Shown piece after piece: positions 1 to 8,836 of a DNA stretch of 64,000 bases. The notes below the pieces were generated by a model. That model was not told the DNA's origin, searched no databases, and saw only the letters and a program-made list of their open reading frames with translations. The DNA is from Actinomadura citrea. Its GTDB lineage: Bacteria > Actinomycetota > Actinomycetes > Streptosporangiales > Streptosporangiaceae. How positions within the stretch are numbered: position 1 is the stretch's first letter; every line of letters begins with the position of its first letter. Where the stretch lies: positions 1,736,001 through 1,800,000 of the forward strand of contig NZ_JACCBT010000001.1 in assembly GCF_013409045.1 (NCBI RefSeq). The letters are read 5' to 3'. The translations under genes were made by a program, and so were the position numbers.

Positions 1-689
1 TGTCCCTGCGCACCATCGACGCGACGTGCCCGCTGGTGACCAAGGTCCACAAGGAGGCCGTCCGGTTCGCCGCCCAGGACTACGACATCCTGCTGATCGG
101 CCACGAGGGCCACGAGGAGGTCATCGGCACCACCGGCGAGGCCCCCGACCACATCCACCTCGTCGACGGCCCGGACGACGTCGCCAACGTGATCGTCCGC
201 GACCCCGAGAAGGTGGCGTGGCTGTCGCAGACCACGCTGTCGGTCGACGAGACCGTCGCCACCGTCGAGAAGCTCCGCGAGCGGTTCCCCAAGCTGATGG
301 ACCCGCCGTCCGACGACATCTGCTACGCCACCCAGAACCGGCAGGTCGCGGTGAAGGAGATGGCGGCGCAGGCCCAGCTCGTCATCGTGGTCGGGTCGAC
401 CAACTCCTCCAACTCCGTCCGCCTGGTCGAGGTCGCCAAGGAGCACGGCGCCGACGCCGCCTACCTCGTCGACTACGCCGAGCACATCGACCCGGCCTGG
501 CTGGAGGGCGTCGCCACGGTGGGCGTCACGAGCGGCGCGTCGGTGCCGGACGAGCTGGTCCAGGACGTCCTCGCCTGGCTCGCCGAGCGCGGCTACGGCG
601 AGGCCGAGGAGATCGAGTCCGTCGAGGAGAGGATGCGCTTCTCCCTGCCGAAGGAACTCCGCAAGGACCTGCGCATCACGCCCGTCTAG
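1..689 (+). CDS. ispH: 4-hydroxy-3-methylbut-2-enyl diphosphate reductase IspH, 3' part
   Basis: Last enzyme of the MEP isoprenoid pathway; it reduces HMBPP to IPP and DMAPP with a [4Fe-4S] cluster. The gene is cut by the window edge, so the N-terminal third is missing; the reading frame starts at base 3. Two of the three cluster cysteines are visible: [11 protein letters not shown] (codon at 27) and ICYATQNRQ (codon at 321). The family motifs [16 protein letters not shown] and [10 protein letters not shown] follow, and the protein ends RITPV at a TAG stop. It converges on the DUF6542 gene, whose stop codon overlaps the last bases. The first cluster cysteine should lie upstream of the window. 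Confidence 0.97.
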   Translation, partial: SLRTIDATCPLVTKVHKEAVRFAAQDYDILLIGHEGHEEVIGTTGEAPDHIHLVDGPDDVANVIVRDPEKVAWLSQTTLSVDETVATVEKLRERFPKLMDPPSDDICYATQNRQVAVKEMAAQAQLVIVVGSTNSSNSVRLVEVAKEHGADAAYLVDYAEHIDPAWLEGVATVGVTSGASVPDELVQDVLAWLAERGYGEAEEIESVEERMRFSLPKELRKDLRITPV

Positions 690-1297
690 CCCGCGGCCCC
701 GGACGGCGGCCGGTCGCCCCGGGCGTGCCGGCCCTCCGGCGTGCCGGGGGAGTCGTCCCACCGGACGGGGTTCTCGTTCTCGTCCTTCTCGAAGAGACGG
801 ACCCCGACCAGCTTGTCGTGCAGCTCCCGGGCGTTCGTCAGGACGCCGCGCGCCAGGCAGATCACGACCACGAGCAGCGTGCCGAAGAACAGCCACGGCG
901 CGGTGGCCGCGAGCGCGGTGAAGACGCCCACCGTGACGCCGCGCAGCAGCGAGCCCTCGCCGAGCGTGGTGACGAGCACGACCGTGAGCGTGGCGGCGAG
1001 GAACACCAGCGGCGGGCTGACGACGAGCGTGAGCAGGTCGGCGGGACGGGTCGCGAAGGCGGCGAGCGCGCAGCCGATCGCGAACCCGGCGCCGGCCAGC
1101 AGCGGCACGCCGAACCACCGCGACAGCAGCCCGCACAGCACCCCGGCGGCGAACATGACCACGATGCCGCCGCGCCCGGTGAGCGTGATCGGGCCGGCCG
1201 ACTCCGAGCGGGGCGCACCGCCGCGCCGGCGCCGCGCCGGGCCCTCCGGGGACGCCGAGGAGCCGCCCGGCGCGTCGCGTACCGTCGATGAACTCAT
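686..1297 (-). CDS. DUF6542-type membrane protein
   Basis: About 203 residues. The N-terminus is a charged Arg/Pro/Ser-rich tail of roughly 40 residues. Four hydrophobic segments follow ([53 protein letters not shown] and [21 protein letters not shown]), then an acidic, proline-rich C-terminus. I recognise the pattern as DUF6542, an actinobacterial family of unknown function. I chose ATG at 1297 over GTG at 1303 because a GAAGAGG site lies five bases before the ATG and because the ATG overlaps the rmuC stop as ATGA, which suggests translational coupling to rmuC. It could be a structural membrane protein; no catalytic motif is visible. Confidence 0.75.
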   Translation of the reverse strand: MSSSTVRDAPGGSSASPEGPARRRRGGAPRSESAGPITLTGRGGIVVMFAAGVLCGLLSRWFGVPLLAGAGFAIGCALAAFATRPADLLTLVVSPPLVFLAATLTVVLVTTLGEGSLLRGVTVGVFTALAATAPWLFFGTLLVVVICLARGVLTNARELHDKLVGVRLFEKDENENPVRWDDSPGTPEGRHARGDRPPSGAAG

Positions 1298-2673
1298 CGC
1301 CACCTCTTCCCCATGGGAGGCGGACCCCCCACACGCCCCGGCCCGTTCCGCTCCTGGACGTTCCGCGGATCGCCCTGCTCGGGGACGCGCCCGCCGGGAC
1401 CCGCCGCGGCGGGGCCAGGCCGGGAATGGTCCCGATCAGGCAGATGGTCCTCGTCGTCGAAAAGTTCGTCGTATGCGGTCAGTTCGGCCGCGGACAGGGC
1501 GCGGGGGCTCTCCTCGACAGGATGGGGGCTTTCCAGGCCGTCGTCCACCACTCCGAGCTCGTTCAGCTTGCGCGCACTGACCAGAACGCGCGTCTCCAGG
1601 GAACCGACCGTCCGGTTGTAGGACTTGATGGCGCCGGTCAGCGCGCGGCCGAGCTCGTCGACGTGCTGCCCCATCGTGCCCAGCCGCTCGTACAGTTCCT
1701 TGCCCAGGTCGAAGACCGCGCGGGCGTTGCGCGAGAGGGCGGCCTGCTGCCACGCGTAGGACGCCGTCCGCAGCATGGTGATGAGGGTCGTCGGCGTGGC
1801 GATGTGCACCCGCCGCCTCATCGCGTACTCCAGCAGGCCGGGGTCGCGGTCGAGGGCGGGCGCCAGGAACGCCTCGCCCGGGATGAACAGCACGACGAAC
1901 TCCGGCGCAGGGCTGAACGCCTGCCAGTACGACTTGGCCGACAGGCGGTCGACATGGTCGCGCAGGTGCCGCGCGTGCGCGTCCAGCCGCACGGGGTCGC
2001 CGCTCTCCGCCGCCTGAAGGTAGGCGGCCAGCGAGACCTTGGAGTCGACCACGATGTTCTTGCCGCCGGCCAGCCGCACCACCATGTCGGGGCGGACCGT
2101 GCCGTCGGCCGTGACCGCGCCGGCCTGCTCGTCGAAGTCGCAGTGGTGCGCCATCCCGGCCAGCTCCACGACGCGGCGGAGCTGGAGCTCGCCCCAGCGC
2201 CCCCGGGCCTCGGGTCGCTGCAGCGCCCGCACGAGCGACTGCGTCTCGCGCCGGAGCTGGTCGGAGCTCTGCCGGACGAAGTCGACCTGCTTGGCCAGCA
2301 TGGCGTGCGACTCGCGGCGGCCCGTCTCCACCTCGCGGAGCTGCTCCTCCACCTTGGCGAGCGTCTCCTTGAGCGGCGCGACCAGATGCTCGACGGCCTG
2401 CTGGCGGCGCTGCAGCTCCCCGGCCGCCTCGACGCCGGCCGCCTTGAGCCGCGCGTCCGCCAGCTCCAGGAACCGCTGGTTGCTGGCGTCCAGGGCCTTG
2501 GCCGACAGGTTCTCGAAGTGCTCGGCCATCCGCTCCTCGGCGTAGGCGAGCTTCTCCTCGGCCGCCCGCGCCCGCGCGATCAGCGCGCCCTGCCGGCCCG
2601 TCGCGAGCGCGTACCCCGCGACGGCGCCGAAGACGGCGCCGACGAGGAGTCCGGCGAACAGCGCGAGGTCCAT
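1294..2673 (-). CDS. rmuC: DNA recombination protein RmuC
   Basis: RmuC-family protein of 459 aa; the family limits recombination at inverted repeats and carries a nuclease-like fold. The N-terminus is a membrane segment (LFAGLLVGAVFGAVAGYALA), followed by a charged coiled coil at about residues 30-150 and the conserved RmuC core. Core motifs seen are RGRWGELQLRRVVELAGM, RPDMVV, NIVVDSKVSLAAYL and PTTLITMLRTASYAW. The C-terminal roughly 80 residues are disordered and specific to this protein. ATG at 2673 was chosen because the membrane segment begins immediately after it; the open frame upstream has no family similarity. It is divergent from ychF and coupled to the DUF6542 gene. Confidence 0.93.
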   Translation of the reverse strand: MDLALFAGLLVGAVFGAVAGYALATGRQGALIARARAAEEKLAYAEERMAEHFENLSAKALDASNQRFLELADARLKAAGVEAAGELQRRQQAVEHLVAPLKETLAKVEEQLREVETGRRESHAMLAKQVDFVRQSSDQLRRETQSLVRALQRPEARGRWGELQLRRVVELAGMAHHCDFDEQAGAVTADGTVRPDMVVRLAGGKNIVVDSKVSLAAYLQAAESGDPVRLDAHARHLRDHVDRLSAKSYWQAFSPAPEFVVLFIPGEAFLAPALDRDPGLLEYAMRRRVHIATPTTLITMLRTASYAWQQAALSRNARAVFDLGKELYERLGTMGQHVDELGRALTGAIKSYNRTVGSLETRVLVSARKLNELGVVDDGLESPHPVEESPRALSAAELTAYDELFDDEDHLPDRDHSRPGPAAAGPGGRVPEQGDPRNVQERNGPGRVGGPPPMGKRWR

Positions 2674-2827
2674 CCGCTCATCGTGACAGCGCGTCCGCGA
2701 TCGGCGACCGCGACGCGCCGGGGCGCCCCGCGTCACCGGACATTTGGCCCAGTGTTCACCAGAGGGAGGCCGCACGGAGGTTCCGGGCAGCCCGAGGGGT
2801 CCGCGGGCGCCCATAAACTTGACGGCC

Positions 2828-3919
<1,092 letters not shown>

Positions 3920-3929
3920 CCGCTTCACC

Positions 3930-3956
3930 GTCCGACCGCGCCCGCCAGGGTCGGAC
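3930..3956 (+). terminator. Weak hairpin after ychF
   Basis: Inverted repeat GTCCGACC ... GGTCGGAC with a 11-base loop, starting 11 bases after the ychF stop. There is no T-run, so it may only be a 3' stabiliser. Confidence 0.4.
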
Positions 3957-4386
3957 GGACCCCGTGACCTGTGTGATTTTGGCGACACAGGATGCCCGTG
4001 TGGCCGGTGTGCCCGGTGAGCTGGGTGTTTTGGTGCGGGGTGTCGCATTTTCGACACAGTGTCCGCTGTTTCTGGAAACGGATTGCGGGCGGCGCCGCCA
4101 TCCCGTGACCAAGCAACTTCTGAGGCGTCCCGCTTGTCCGTTACCTGGGGTTGCGCACCGTTCGGAGGCCTGGGTAGGAGAACGTCACCGTTTGGCAATC
4201 CTCCCCGTTCCTGCTGAGGTGGATTGCATTATCCGCAACCGCGTGCCGGGGCTGTGCTTCGCTGGGATGCGCTGGAACAATTGACGCCCGTGGTTACCCT
4301 GGGCCCGAGGTGGGTTCAGAAAAGCCACCGACATGACCAGGCAACAGGACCGCGCCGACCGGGGGCGAGGCGCGAGCGGAGGCAGG
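3957..4386. other. Intergenic leader of the T4SS-1 cluster with repeated CGACACAG motifs
   Basis: About 400 bp with locally lower G+C and no convincing gene. Two copies of ATTTT(GG)CGACACAG occur at 3976-3990 and 4047-4059. The second sits in an inverted repeat, GTGTCG-N6-CGACAC, at 4040-4057. This could be an operator for the downstream operon. A TTGACG box at about 4279 has no good -10 partner, so the promoter could not be fixed. Confidence 0.4.
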
Positions 4387-5403
4387 ATGGCTCGCAGGTC
4401 GGCCGTGGGACGCGGCCGTGACACCGCCGTAGTCGAGGAGACCGCGGCGCCCGGACGGGCGCTCGCGGCGTCCGCCGACCCGTGGGACCTGCCCGAGCGC
4501 GGCCGCGGACGGTCCGGCGGCGGCTCGCGCGGCGGTGGCCGCTGGGGCGGATCCGGTGGGCGATGGTGGGTCTGGGTCGGCCGCGCCGTGCTGTGGGCCC
4601 TGATCCTCGTCATCCTCGTCAACGGCGTCCGCGCCCCGTTCGAGCGCTTCACCGCCGACGACACGCCCAGCGGAGGGGGCGCCACGTCCAAGGCGCCGAA
4701 GAACGCGGGGTTCCCCAGCAGCGCCGCGGGCGCGTTCGCCCTCCAGTTCGCCAACGTCTACCTCAACTTCGACCAGAAGACCGCGCCCGCCCGCGAGGCG
4801 CAGCTGCGTACCTTCCTGCCCGACGGCGCCGACGCCCAGTACGGCTGGAACGGCGTCGGCAGGATGCAGGTGCAGTCCGTCCAGGTCGCCGGCGTCGACG
4901 CCCGCGACGCCAGCAACGCCACCGTGACGCTCCTCGCCCGCACCGCCGACCGCTGGCTCCGCCTCGCCGTCCCGGTGTACGCCGACCGGAGCGGCTCGCT
5001 GGTCGTCTCCGCCCGTCCCGCCCTGCTCCCCCCACCGGCCAAGGCGCAGCTTCCCCAGGACGGGGTCCAAGACCGCGACACCTCCCTCGAAACCGAACTT
5101 CAGCCCTTCCTCGGCACCTTCTTCCAGGAGTACGCGAACGGCAACCAGGCGGCCCTGTCCCGCTTCTCCAACGGGACGACCATCGCGGGGCTGGCCAAGT
5201 CCGTCATCTTCGTACAGGTCAAGGAGGTCGTCGCGCCGAAGGGGCCCGGTGGCTCGCGCACCGTCACCGCGACCGTGGTGTGGCAGCCGGCCGGGGGCGG
5301 CGGTGGTGAGCTCGAGCAGAGCTACCAGCTCGCCATGGTGAAGAAGGGGACGACCTGGCTCGTCCAGGACATTCGCGGCACCACACAACCGAACGCGTCA
5401 TGA
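4387..5403 (+). CDS. TcpC/VirB8-like conjugation protein (T4SS-1)
   Basis: About 338 aa. It has a cytoplasmic Gly/Arg-rich tail (residues 1-60), one membrane helix (about 61-79, VGRAVLWALILVILVNG), then two NTF2-like extracytoplasmic domains separated by a Pro-rich linker near PALLPPPAKAQLPQDG. This layout matches TcpC of clostridial conjugative plasmids (Pfam TcpC), a VirB8-type scaffold of the translocation channel. The second domain ends with the family-like YQLAMVKKGTTWLVQDIRG. ATG at 4387 follows a GGAGG; an in-frame ATG at 4333 is possible but has a poor ribosome site and less biased codons. It is the first gene of a seven-gene conjugation-type cluster ending at 15486. Confidence 0.8.
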   Translation: MARRSAVGRGRDTAVVEETAAPGRALAASADPWDLPERGRGRSGGGSRGGGRWGGSGGRWWVWVGRAVLWALILVILVNGVRAPFERFTADDTPSGGGATSKAPKNAGFPSSAAGAFALQFANVYLNFDQKTAPAREAQLRTFLPDGADAQYGWNGVGRMQVQSVQVAGVDARDASNATVTLLARTADRWLRLAVPVYADRSGSLVVSARPALLPPPAKAQLPQDGVQDRDTSLETELQPFLGTFFQEYANGNQAALSRFSNGTTIAGLAKSVIFVQVKEVVAPKGPGGSRTVTATVVWQPAGGGGGELEQSYQLAMVKKGTTWLVQDIRGTTQPNAS

Positions 5404-5466
5404 GAGGCCGCGAAGTGAACACCACCACCCCCAGCCCGACCGCCGACCAGGGAAGGTAGCCAGTCG

Positions 5467-5742
5467 ATGCTGCAGCACGTCATGGCGTCGATTCCGCACG
5501 AAATCCTTGCGGCCGACGAACTCAAGACCGATCAGCTCGCCGACTGGCTGCGCCAGATCTTCGGCCCGCTGTTCCTCGTGATCGTCTCCATTGTGGCGAT
5601 CTTCTTCCTGTTCACCCGCGAGATCACGCGGTTCGTGCAATTCATCTGCCTGGCGATCGGGATCGGAGTGGTCTTCTACGTACCGAACATCATCGAGACC
5701 ACGGCCAAGGCGATCGCCAAGGCCCTAGGCGTGGACGCCTGA
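5467..5742 (+). CDS. Small two-helix membrane protein, TcpD-like (T4SS-1)
   Basis: 91 aa with a short amphipathic N-terminus and two closely spaced membrane helices (IFGPLFLVIVSIVAIFFLFT and FVQFICLAIGIGVVFYVPNII), ending in a charged tail. Size, topology and position between the TcpC-like and TcpE-like genes match TcpD, a small membrane component of the Tcp conjugation system. A VirB2-type subunit is an alternative. The ribosome site GGGAAGG lies about 10 bases before the ATG. No enzymatic motif is seen. Confidence 0.7.
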   Translation: MLQHVMASIPHEILAADELKTDQLADWLRQIFGPLFLVIVSIVAIFFLFTREITRFVQFICLAIGIGVVFYVPNIIETTAKAIAKALGVDA

Positions 5743-5798
5743 CCTCGGGCGGAGGTCGGCAGGCGGCACGGTGCTCGCGCAGTTAGGGGAGTAGGGGC

Positions 5799-8666
5799 GT
5801 GGATCTACCCACGTACACGAACATCTGGCGCATCGAGAAGCGGCTGTACAAGCTGTACGACCTGCGGCTTCCGATGCCGCTGCCGCTGGTCCAGATCGGC
5901 GTCTTCCTCGGCGTGTTCGTGCCGTGGATCCTGCTGCTCCGGCTGGTCGGCATCCCCTTCGCGTCCCCCTGGCACGTGCTCTACATCGTCCCGCCGGGCG
6001 TGCTCACGTGGCTGGCGACGCGCCCCGTCATCGAGGGCAAGAGGCTCACCGAGCTGCTGCTCTCCCAGGGCCGCTACCTCGCCGAACCCCGCACCTGGTG
6101 CCGCCTCACCCCCATCCAGGAGCCCCGCGAGGTCGTCATCGTGGCCCGCGTCTGGCGGCGCGCCGGGAGCCCCGCCCCGGCCGCCGCCATGGAACGTGCC
6201 GCGATCAAGACCCGCCGCCGCGGCCGCAGGCGCGCTGCCGAGCCGGAACCCGCCGCGGCCCCCGCCGCGACCCCGGTCCTGATCCCGCGCCCCGCCGTCG
6301 CCGCCGCGCCGCCGTCCCTGGTCGAGTACGCGGCCCAGCGCGAACCGGTCCCCGCCGCTCCGATCGCCCTCGCCCCCGAGCCCGTCCCGCAGGCCGCCGT
6401 CGCCCCGCCCGCCGCGCCCGAACCCGTCGTCCCGCCCAAGGCGTGGCGCCGCACGAGCCGGGACATCTCGCACGAGGACGACGTCCTGGCCTTCCCCGCC
6501 GGCGTCGAGCAGCCCCCGGCGACGCCGCGGCTGGAGGTTCCCCCGCCCGGCCCGCCCCCCGGCTCCGGCAAGCGCGCCCTGGCCTCCGGCGTCCGCCGGC
6601 CGGGCGAGCAGGCCGAGTTCTGGCAGGCCGTCCCGGTCGGCGACACCCGTCCGGACATCCCCCAGCAGCCCCGCCCCGACGACCGCAGGGCCGCCGAGGA
6701 GATCGCGGGCGCCCCCGAACCGCCCCCGCGCGAGGACGAGCAGGCCCCCGCGGCGCCGAGCGTCCGTTGGGTGCGCCCCGTCGAACCGGGCGACGGCGTC
6801 ACGCGGCAGCCGCCCGCCGAGCCCGACCAGGTCCACGCCGCCGAGGGCGAGCGCGTGCGCGCGACGCAGGCGTTCAACGGAGAGCCCGGCGACAGGAAGG
6901 TCGCCGGCGCGCGCACCCCGCAACGAGCGACCCCGGCCCCCCAACCCCCCGCGGCCACCCGCCCGGACATCCCCATGGTCCCCGGCGCCTTCGGCGCCCA
7001 GCCTCCCCGGCCCTACGGCCGGCCCCAGCAACAGCGTGCGGCGGAGCCGGTGCCGCCCCCCACGCCCCCGGAACAGCCGCACGCGCCTTCGGAGCAGACT
7101 CCTGCGCAGCCGGAGCAGCCCGCCGCGCGGGCGGAGTCGCCCGCCCCGTCGGAGCGGTCTGCCACGCCGCTGGAGCTGCCCGCCGCGCGGCCGGAGCAGG
7201 GCACCACGCCGCCGGAGCGGCCTTCTGCGCGACCGGAGGAGCCTGCCGCGCACTCCGAGCGGCCCGCTTCACCGGAGCAGCCGCACGCGCCTGTAGAGCG
7301 GCCCGCCGCGCAGCCGGTGCGGCCTCCGGTGCCGCCTGAGCCGCGTCCCGGGTGGACGGTGCGGCCGCCCGCCGCGCCTCCGGAGCGGGAGACCGCGCGG
7401 CCCGAGCTGCCCGCCGCGTCGGCCGAGCAGGCCGCCGCGCGGCCCGTGCCGCCGCCGCAGGTGCCGCCGGCGCGTCCCGCCGCGCCGCCGGAGCAGCCCG
7501 GGGTCCTGCGGGAGCCGCCCAGGCCCTGGTCGAAGGGGCTGTCCAAGCCGCAGCGGCCGCAGGCTCCCGAGCCGGTGTCGCCGCCCGCGCAGGACGTGCC
7601 GCCCGTGGAGCCGCCCCGTCTGGCGGAGCCTCCGCGTCCAGTGGAGCCCCCGCGTCCGGTGGAGGAGGAGGCGCCGCCGCGGGAGGTGCGGTCGCAGCCC
7701 GCGTCGCCCGTCCGACCCCGCCCGCTGCCGCCGCCGCCTTCGCCCCCGCCGTCGGGTCCGGCGATCACGCCGCCCGGTCCCGAGCACGAGGTGACGTCCG
7801 GCGGGCTGCGGCGGCTCATCCACGCGGTGGGCGGCGGGCACGGTGAGGTCGACGCCGACTACCAGCAGCGGATCCAGCAGCCGTTCCACGGGACGCGGCA
7901 CGTCGTCGTGCTCGGCTGCACCGGCGGCGCCGGGCAGACCGTCACGGCGCTGATGCTGGGGCACACGTTCGCGCAGCACAACGGCGAGCCGGTCGTGGCG
8001 ATCGACGTCAACCCCGGGCCGGGCGCGCTCGCGCGGCGCACCCGCAGCGACACCAACGAGACGCTGACCGGGCTCATCACGCGCGCCGACCAGGTCTCCA
8101 GCCTCACCGCGATGCGCCGGTACACCTCGCAGGCCAAGTCCGGCCTCGACGTCATCGCGGCGGGCAAGAACCCGCTGCAGGCGCTCGACGACCGCGACTA
8201 CGCCCTCGCGATCCGCACGATCGACAAGTTCTACTCGGTGACGCTGCTCGACGCGGCCGCCGCCGTGGTGGCGCGCGTCCTGCCGTACGCCGACCAGATC
8301 GTCCTCGTCGCCCCGGCGAGCGCCGACGCGCCCCGCGCCGTCGCGATGACGTTCGAGTGGCTGGACGGCCACGGCTACGAGGAGCTGCGGTCCCGCGCGG
8401 TGACGGTCATCAACGGGGTGAGCCGCCGCAGCATGGACGACGTCGAGCAGGCCGAGGCCGTGGCGCGGGGCCGCTGCCGGGCGCTGGTGCGCATCCCGTG
8501 GGATGATCACCTGAGCATGGACCGCGCGCCGCGCAACGAGCTGAAGTCGTTGCGCACGCCGACGCGGCGTGCCTATCTTGCCCTCGCCGGCGTCGTGGCC
8601 GGCGGCTTCACCGTCATGCCCGAGCGTTACCAGGAGCTTCAGCAGGAGCAGGAGGCCACCCGATGA
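5799..8666 (+). CDS. TcpE-like domain fused through a Pro-rich linker to a ParA/MinD-like domain (T4SS-1)
   Basis: 955 aa in three parts. Residues 1-125 resemble TcpE (VirB3-like): YTNIWRIEKRLYKLYD, two hydrophobic segments and EGKRLTELLLSQGRYL. Residues about 135-680 are a low-complexity Pro/Ala/Glu linker. Residues about 695-945 form a MinD/ParA-like fold: VVVLGCTGGAGQT, VAIDVNPGPGALARR, DQIVLVAPAS and AVTVINGVS. The deviant Walker A reads GCTGGAGQT (G706-T714): the signature lysine is Thr and the P-loop lysine is Gln, so ATP hydrolysis is doubtful. GTG at 5799 follows AGGGGAGTAGGGG. It is ATGA-coupled to a possible 57-aa reading frame. The fusion could tie channel assembly to polar positioning; that is inference. 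Confidence 0.8.
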   Translation: MDLPTYTNIWRIEKRLYKLYDLRLPMPLPLVQIGVFLGVFVPWILLLRLVGIPFASPWHVLYIVPPGVLTWLATRPVIEGKRLTELLLSQGRYLAEPRTWCRLTPIQEPREVVIVARVWRRAGSPAPAAAMERAAIKTRRRGRRRAAEPEPAAAPAATPVLIPRPAVAAAPPSLVEYAAQREPVPAAPIALAPEPVPQAAVAPPAAPEPVVPPKAWRRTSRDISHEDDVLAFPAGVEQPPATPRLEVPPPGPPPGSGKRALASGVRRPGEQAEFWQAVPVGDTRPDIPQQPRPDDRRAAEEIAGAPEPPPREDEQAPAAPSVRWVRPVEPGDGVTRQPPAEPDQVHAAEGERVRATQAFNGEPGDRKVAGARTPQRATPAPQPPAATRPDIPMVPGAFGAQPPRPYGRPQQQRAAEPVPPPTPPEQPHAPSEQTPAQPEQPAARAESPAPSERSATPLELPAARPEQGTTPPERPSARPEEPAAHSERPASPEQPHAPVERPAAQPVRPPVPPEPRPGWTVRPPAAPPERETARPELPAASAEQAAARPVPPPQVPPARPAAPPEQPGVLREPPRPWSKGLSKPQRPQAPEPVSPPAQDVPPVEPPRLAEPPRPVEPPRPVEEEAPPREVRSQPASPVRPRPLPPPPSPPPSGPAITPPGPEHEVTSGGLRRLIHAVGGGHGEVDADYQQRIQQPFHGTRHVVVLGCTGGAGQTVTALMLGHTFAQHNGEPVVAIDVNPGPGALARRTRSDTNETLTGLITRADQVSSLTAMRRYTSQAKSGLDVIAAGKNPLQALDDRDYALAIRTIDKFYSVTLLDAAAAVVARVLPYADQIVLVAPASADAPRAVAMTFEWLDGHGYEELRSRAVTVINGVSRRSMDDVEQAEAVARGRCRALVRIPWDDHLSMDRAPRNELKSLRTPTRRAYLALAGVVAGGFTVMPERYQELQQEQEATR

Positions 8667-8836
8667 GCGCCCCTCGCGGGCATCGAGCGGAGACCGAGGT
8701 GAACCGGGCATTGCTGGCGGACGCGCCTGACGTTCATGACCGTCCGGATGGCGAACACTTCCCCGGGCAGCCCTGTGCGGCCGCCCGGCGCTGGAGAGAA
8801 TCGTTGATCGGAACCGGCGTCGGGAGGACGGCATGA
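8663..8836 (+). CDS. Possible 57-aa small protein coupled on both sides
   Basis: An open frame of 57 codons fills the gap between the TcpE-ParA and VirB4 genes exactly. Its ATG overlaps the upstream stop (ATGA at 8663-8666), and its TGA overlaps the VirB4 start (ATGA at 8833-8836). The protein starts MSAPRGHRAETEVN, is hydrophilic and has no recognised domain. G/C at third positions is about 75%, clearly below the neighbours, and it contains a rare AGA codon, so it may instead be a non-coding leader. The VirB4 start has its own GGGAGG site, so coupling is not required. Evidence for coding is positional only. Confidence 0.35.
   Translation: MSAPRGHRAETEVNRALLADAPDVHDRPDGEHFPGQPCAAARRWRESLIGTGVGRTA

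Noticed and set aside
4185..4754. Minus-strand frame of 189 codons covering the T4SS-1 leader
   Set aside because: It overlaps the well supported TcpC-like gene in antisense and has no ribosome site or recognisable product.
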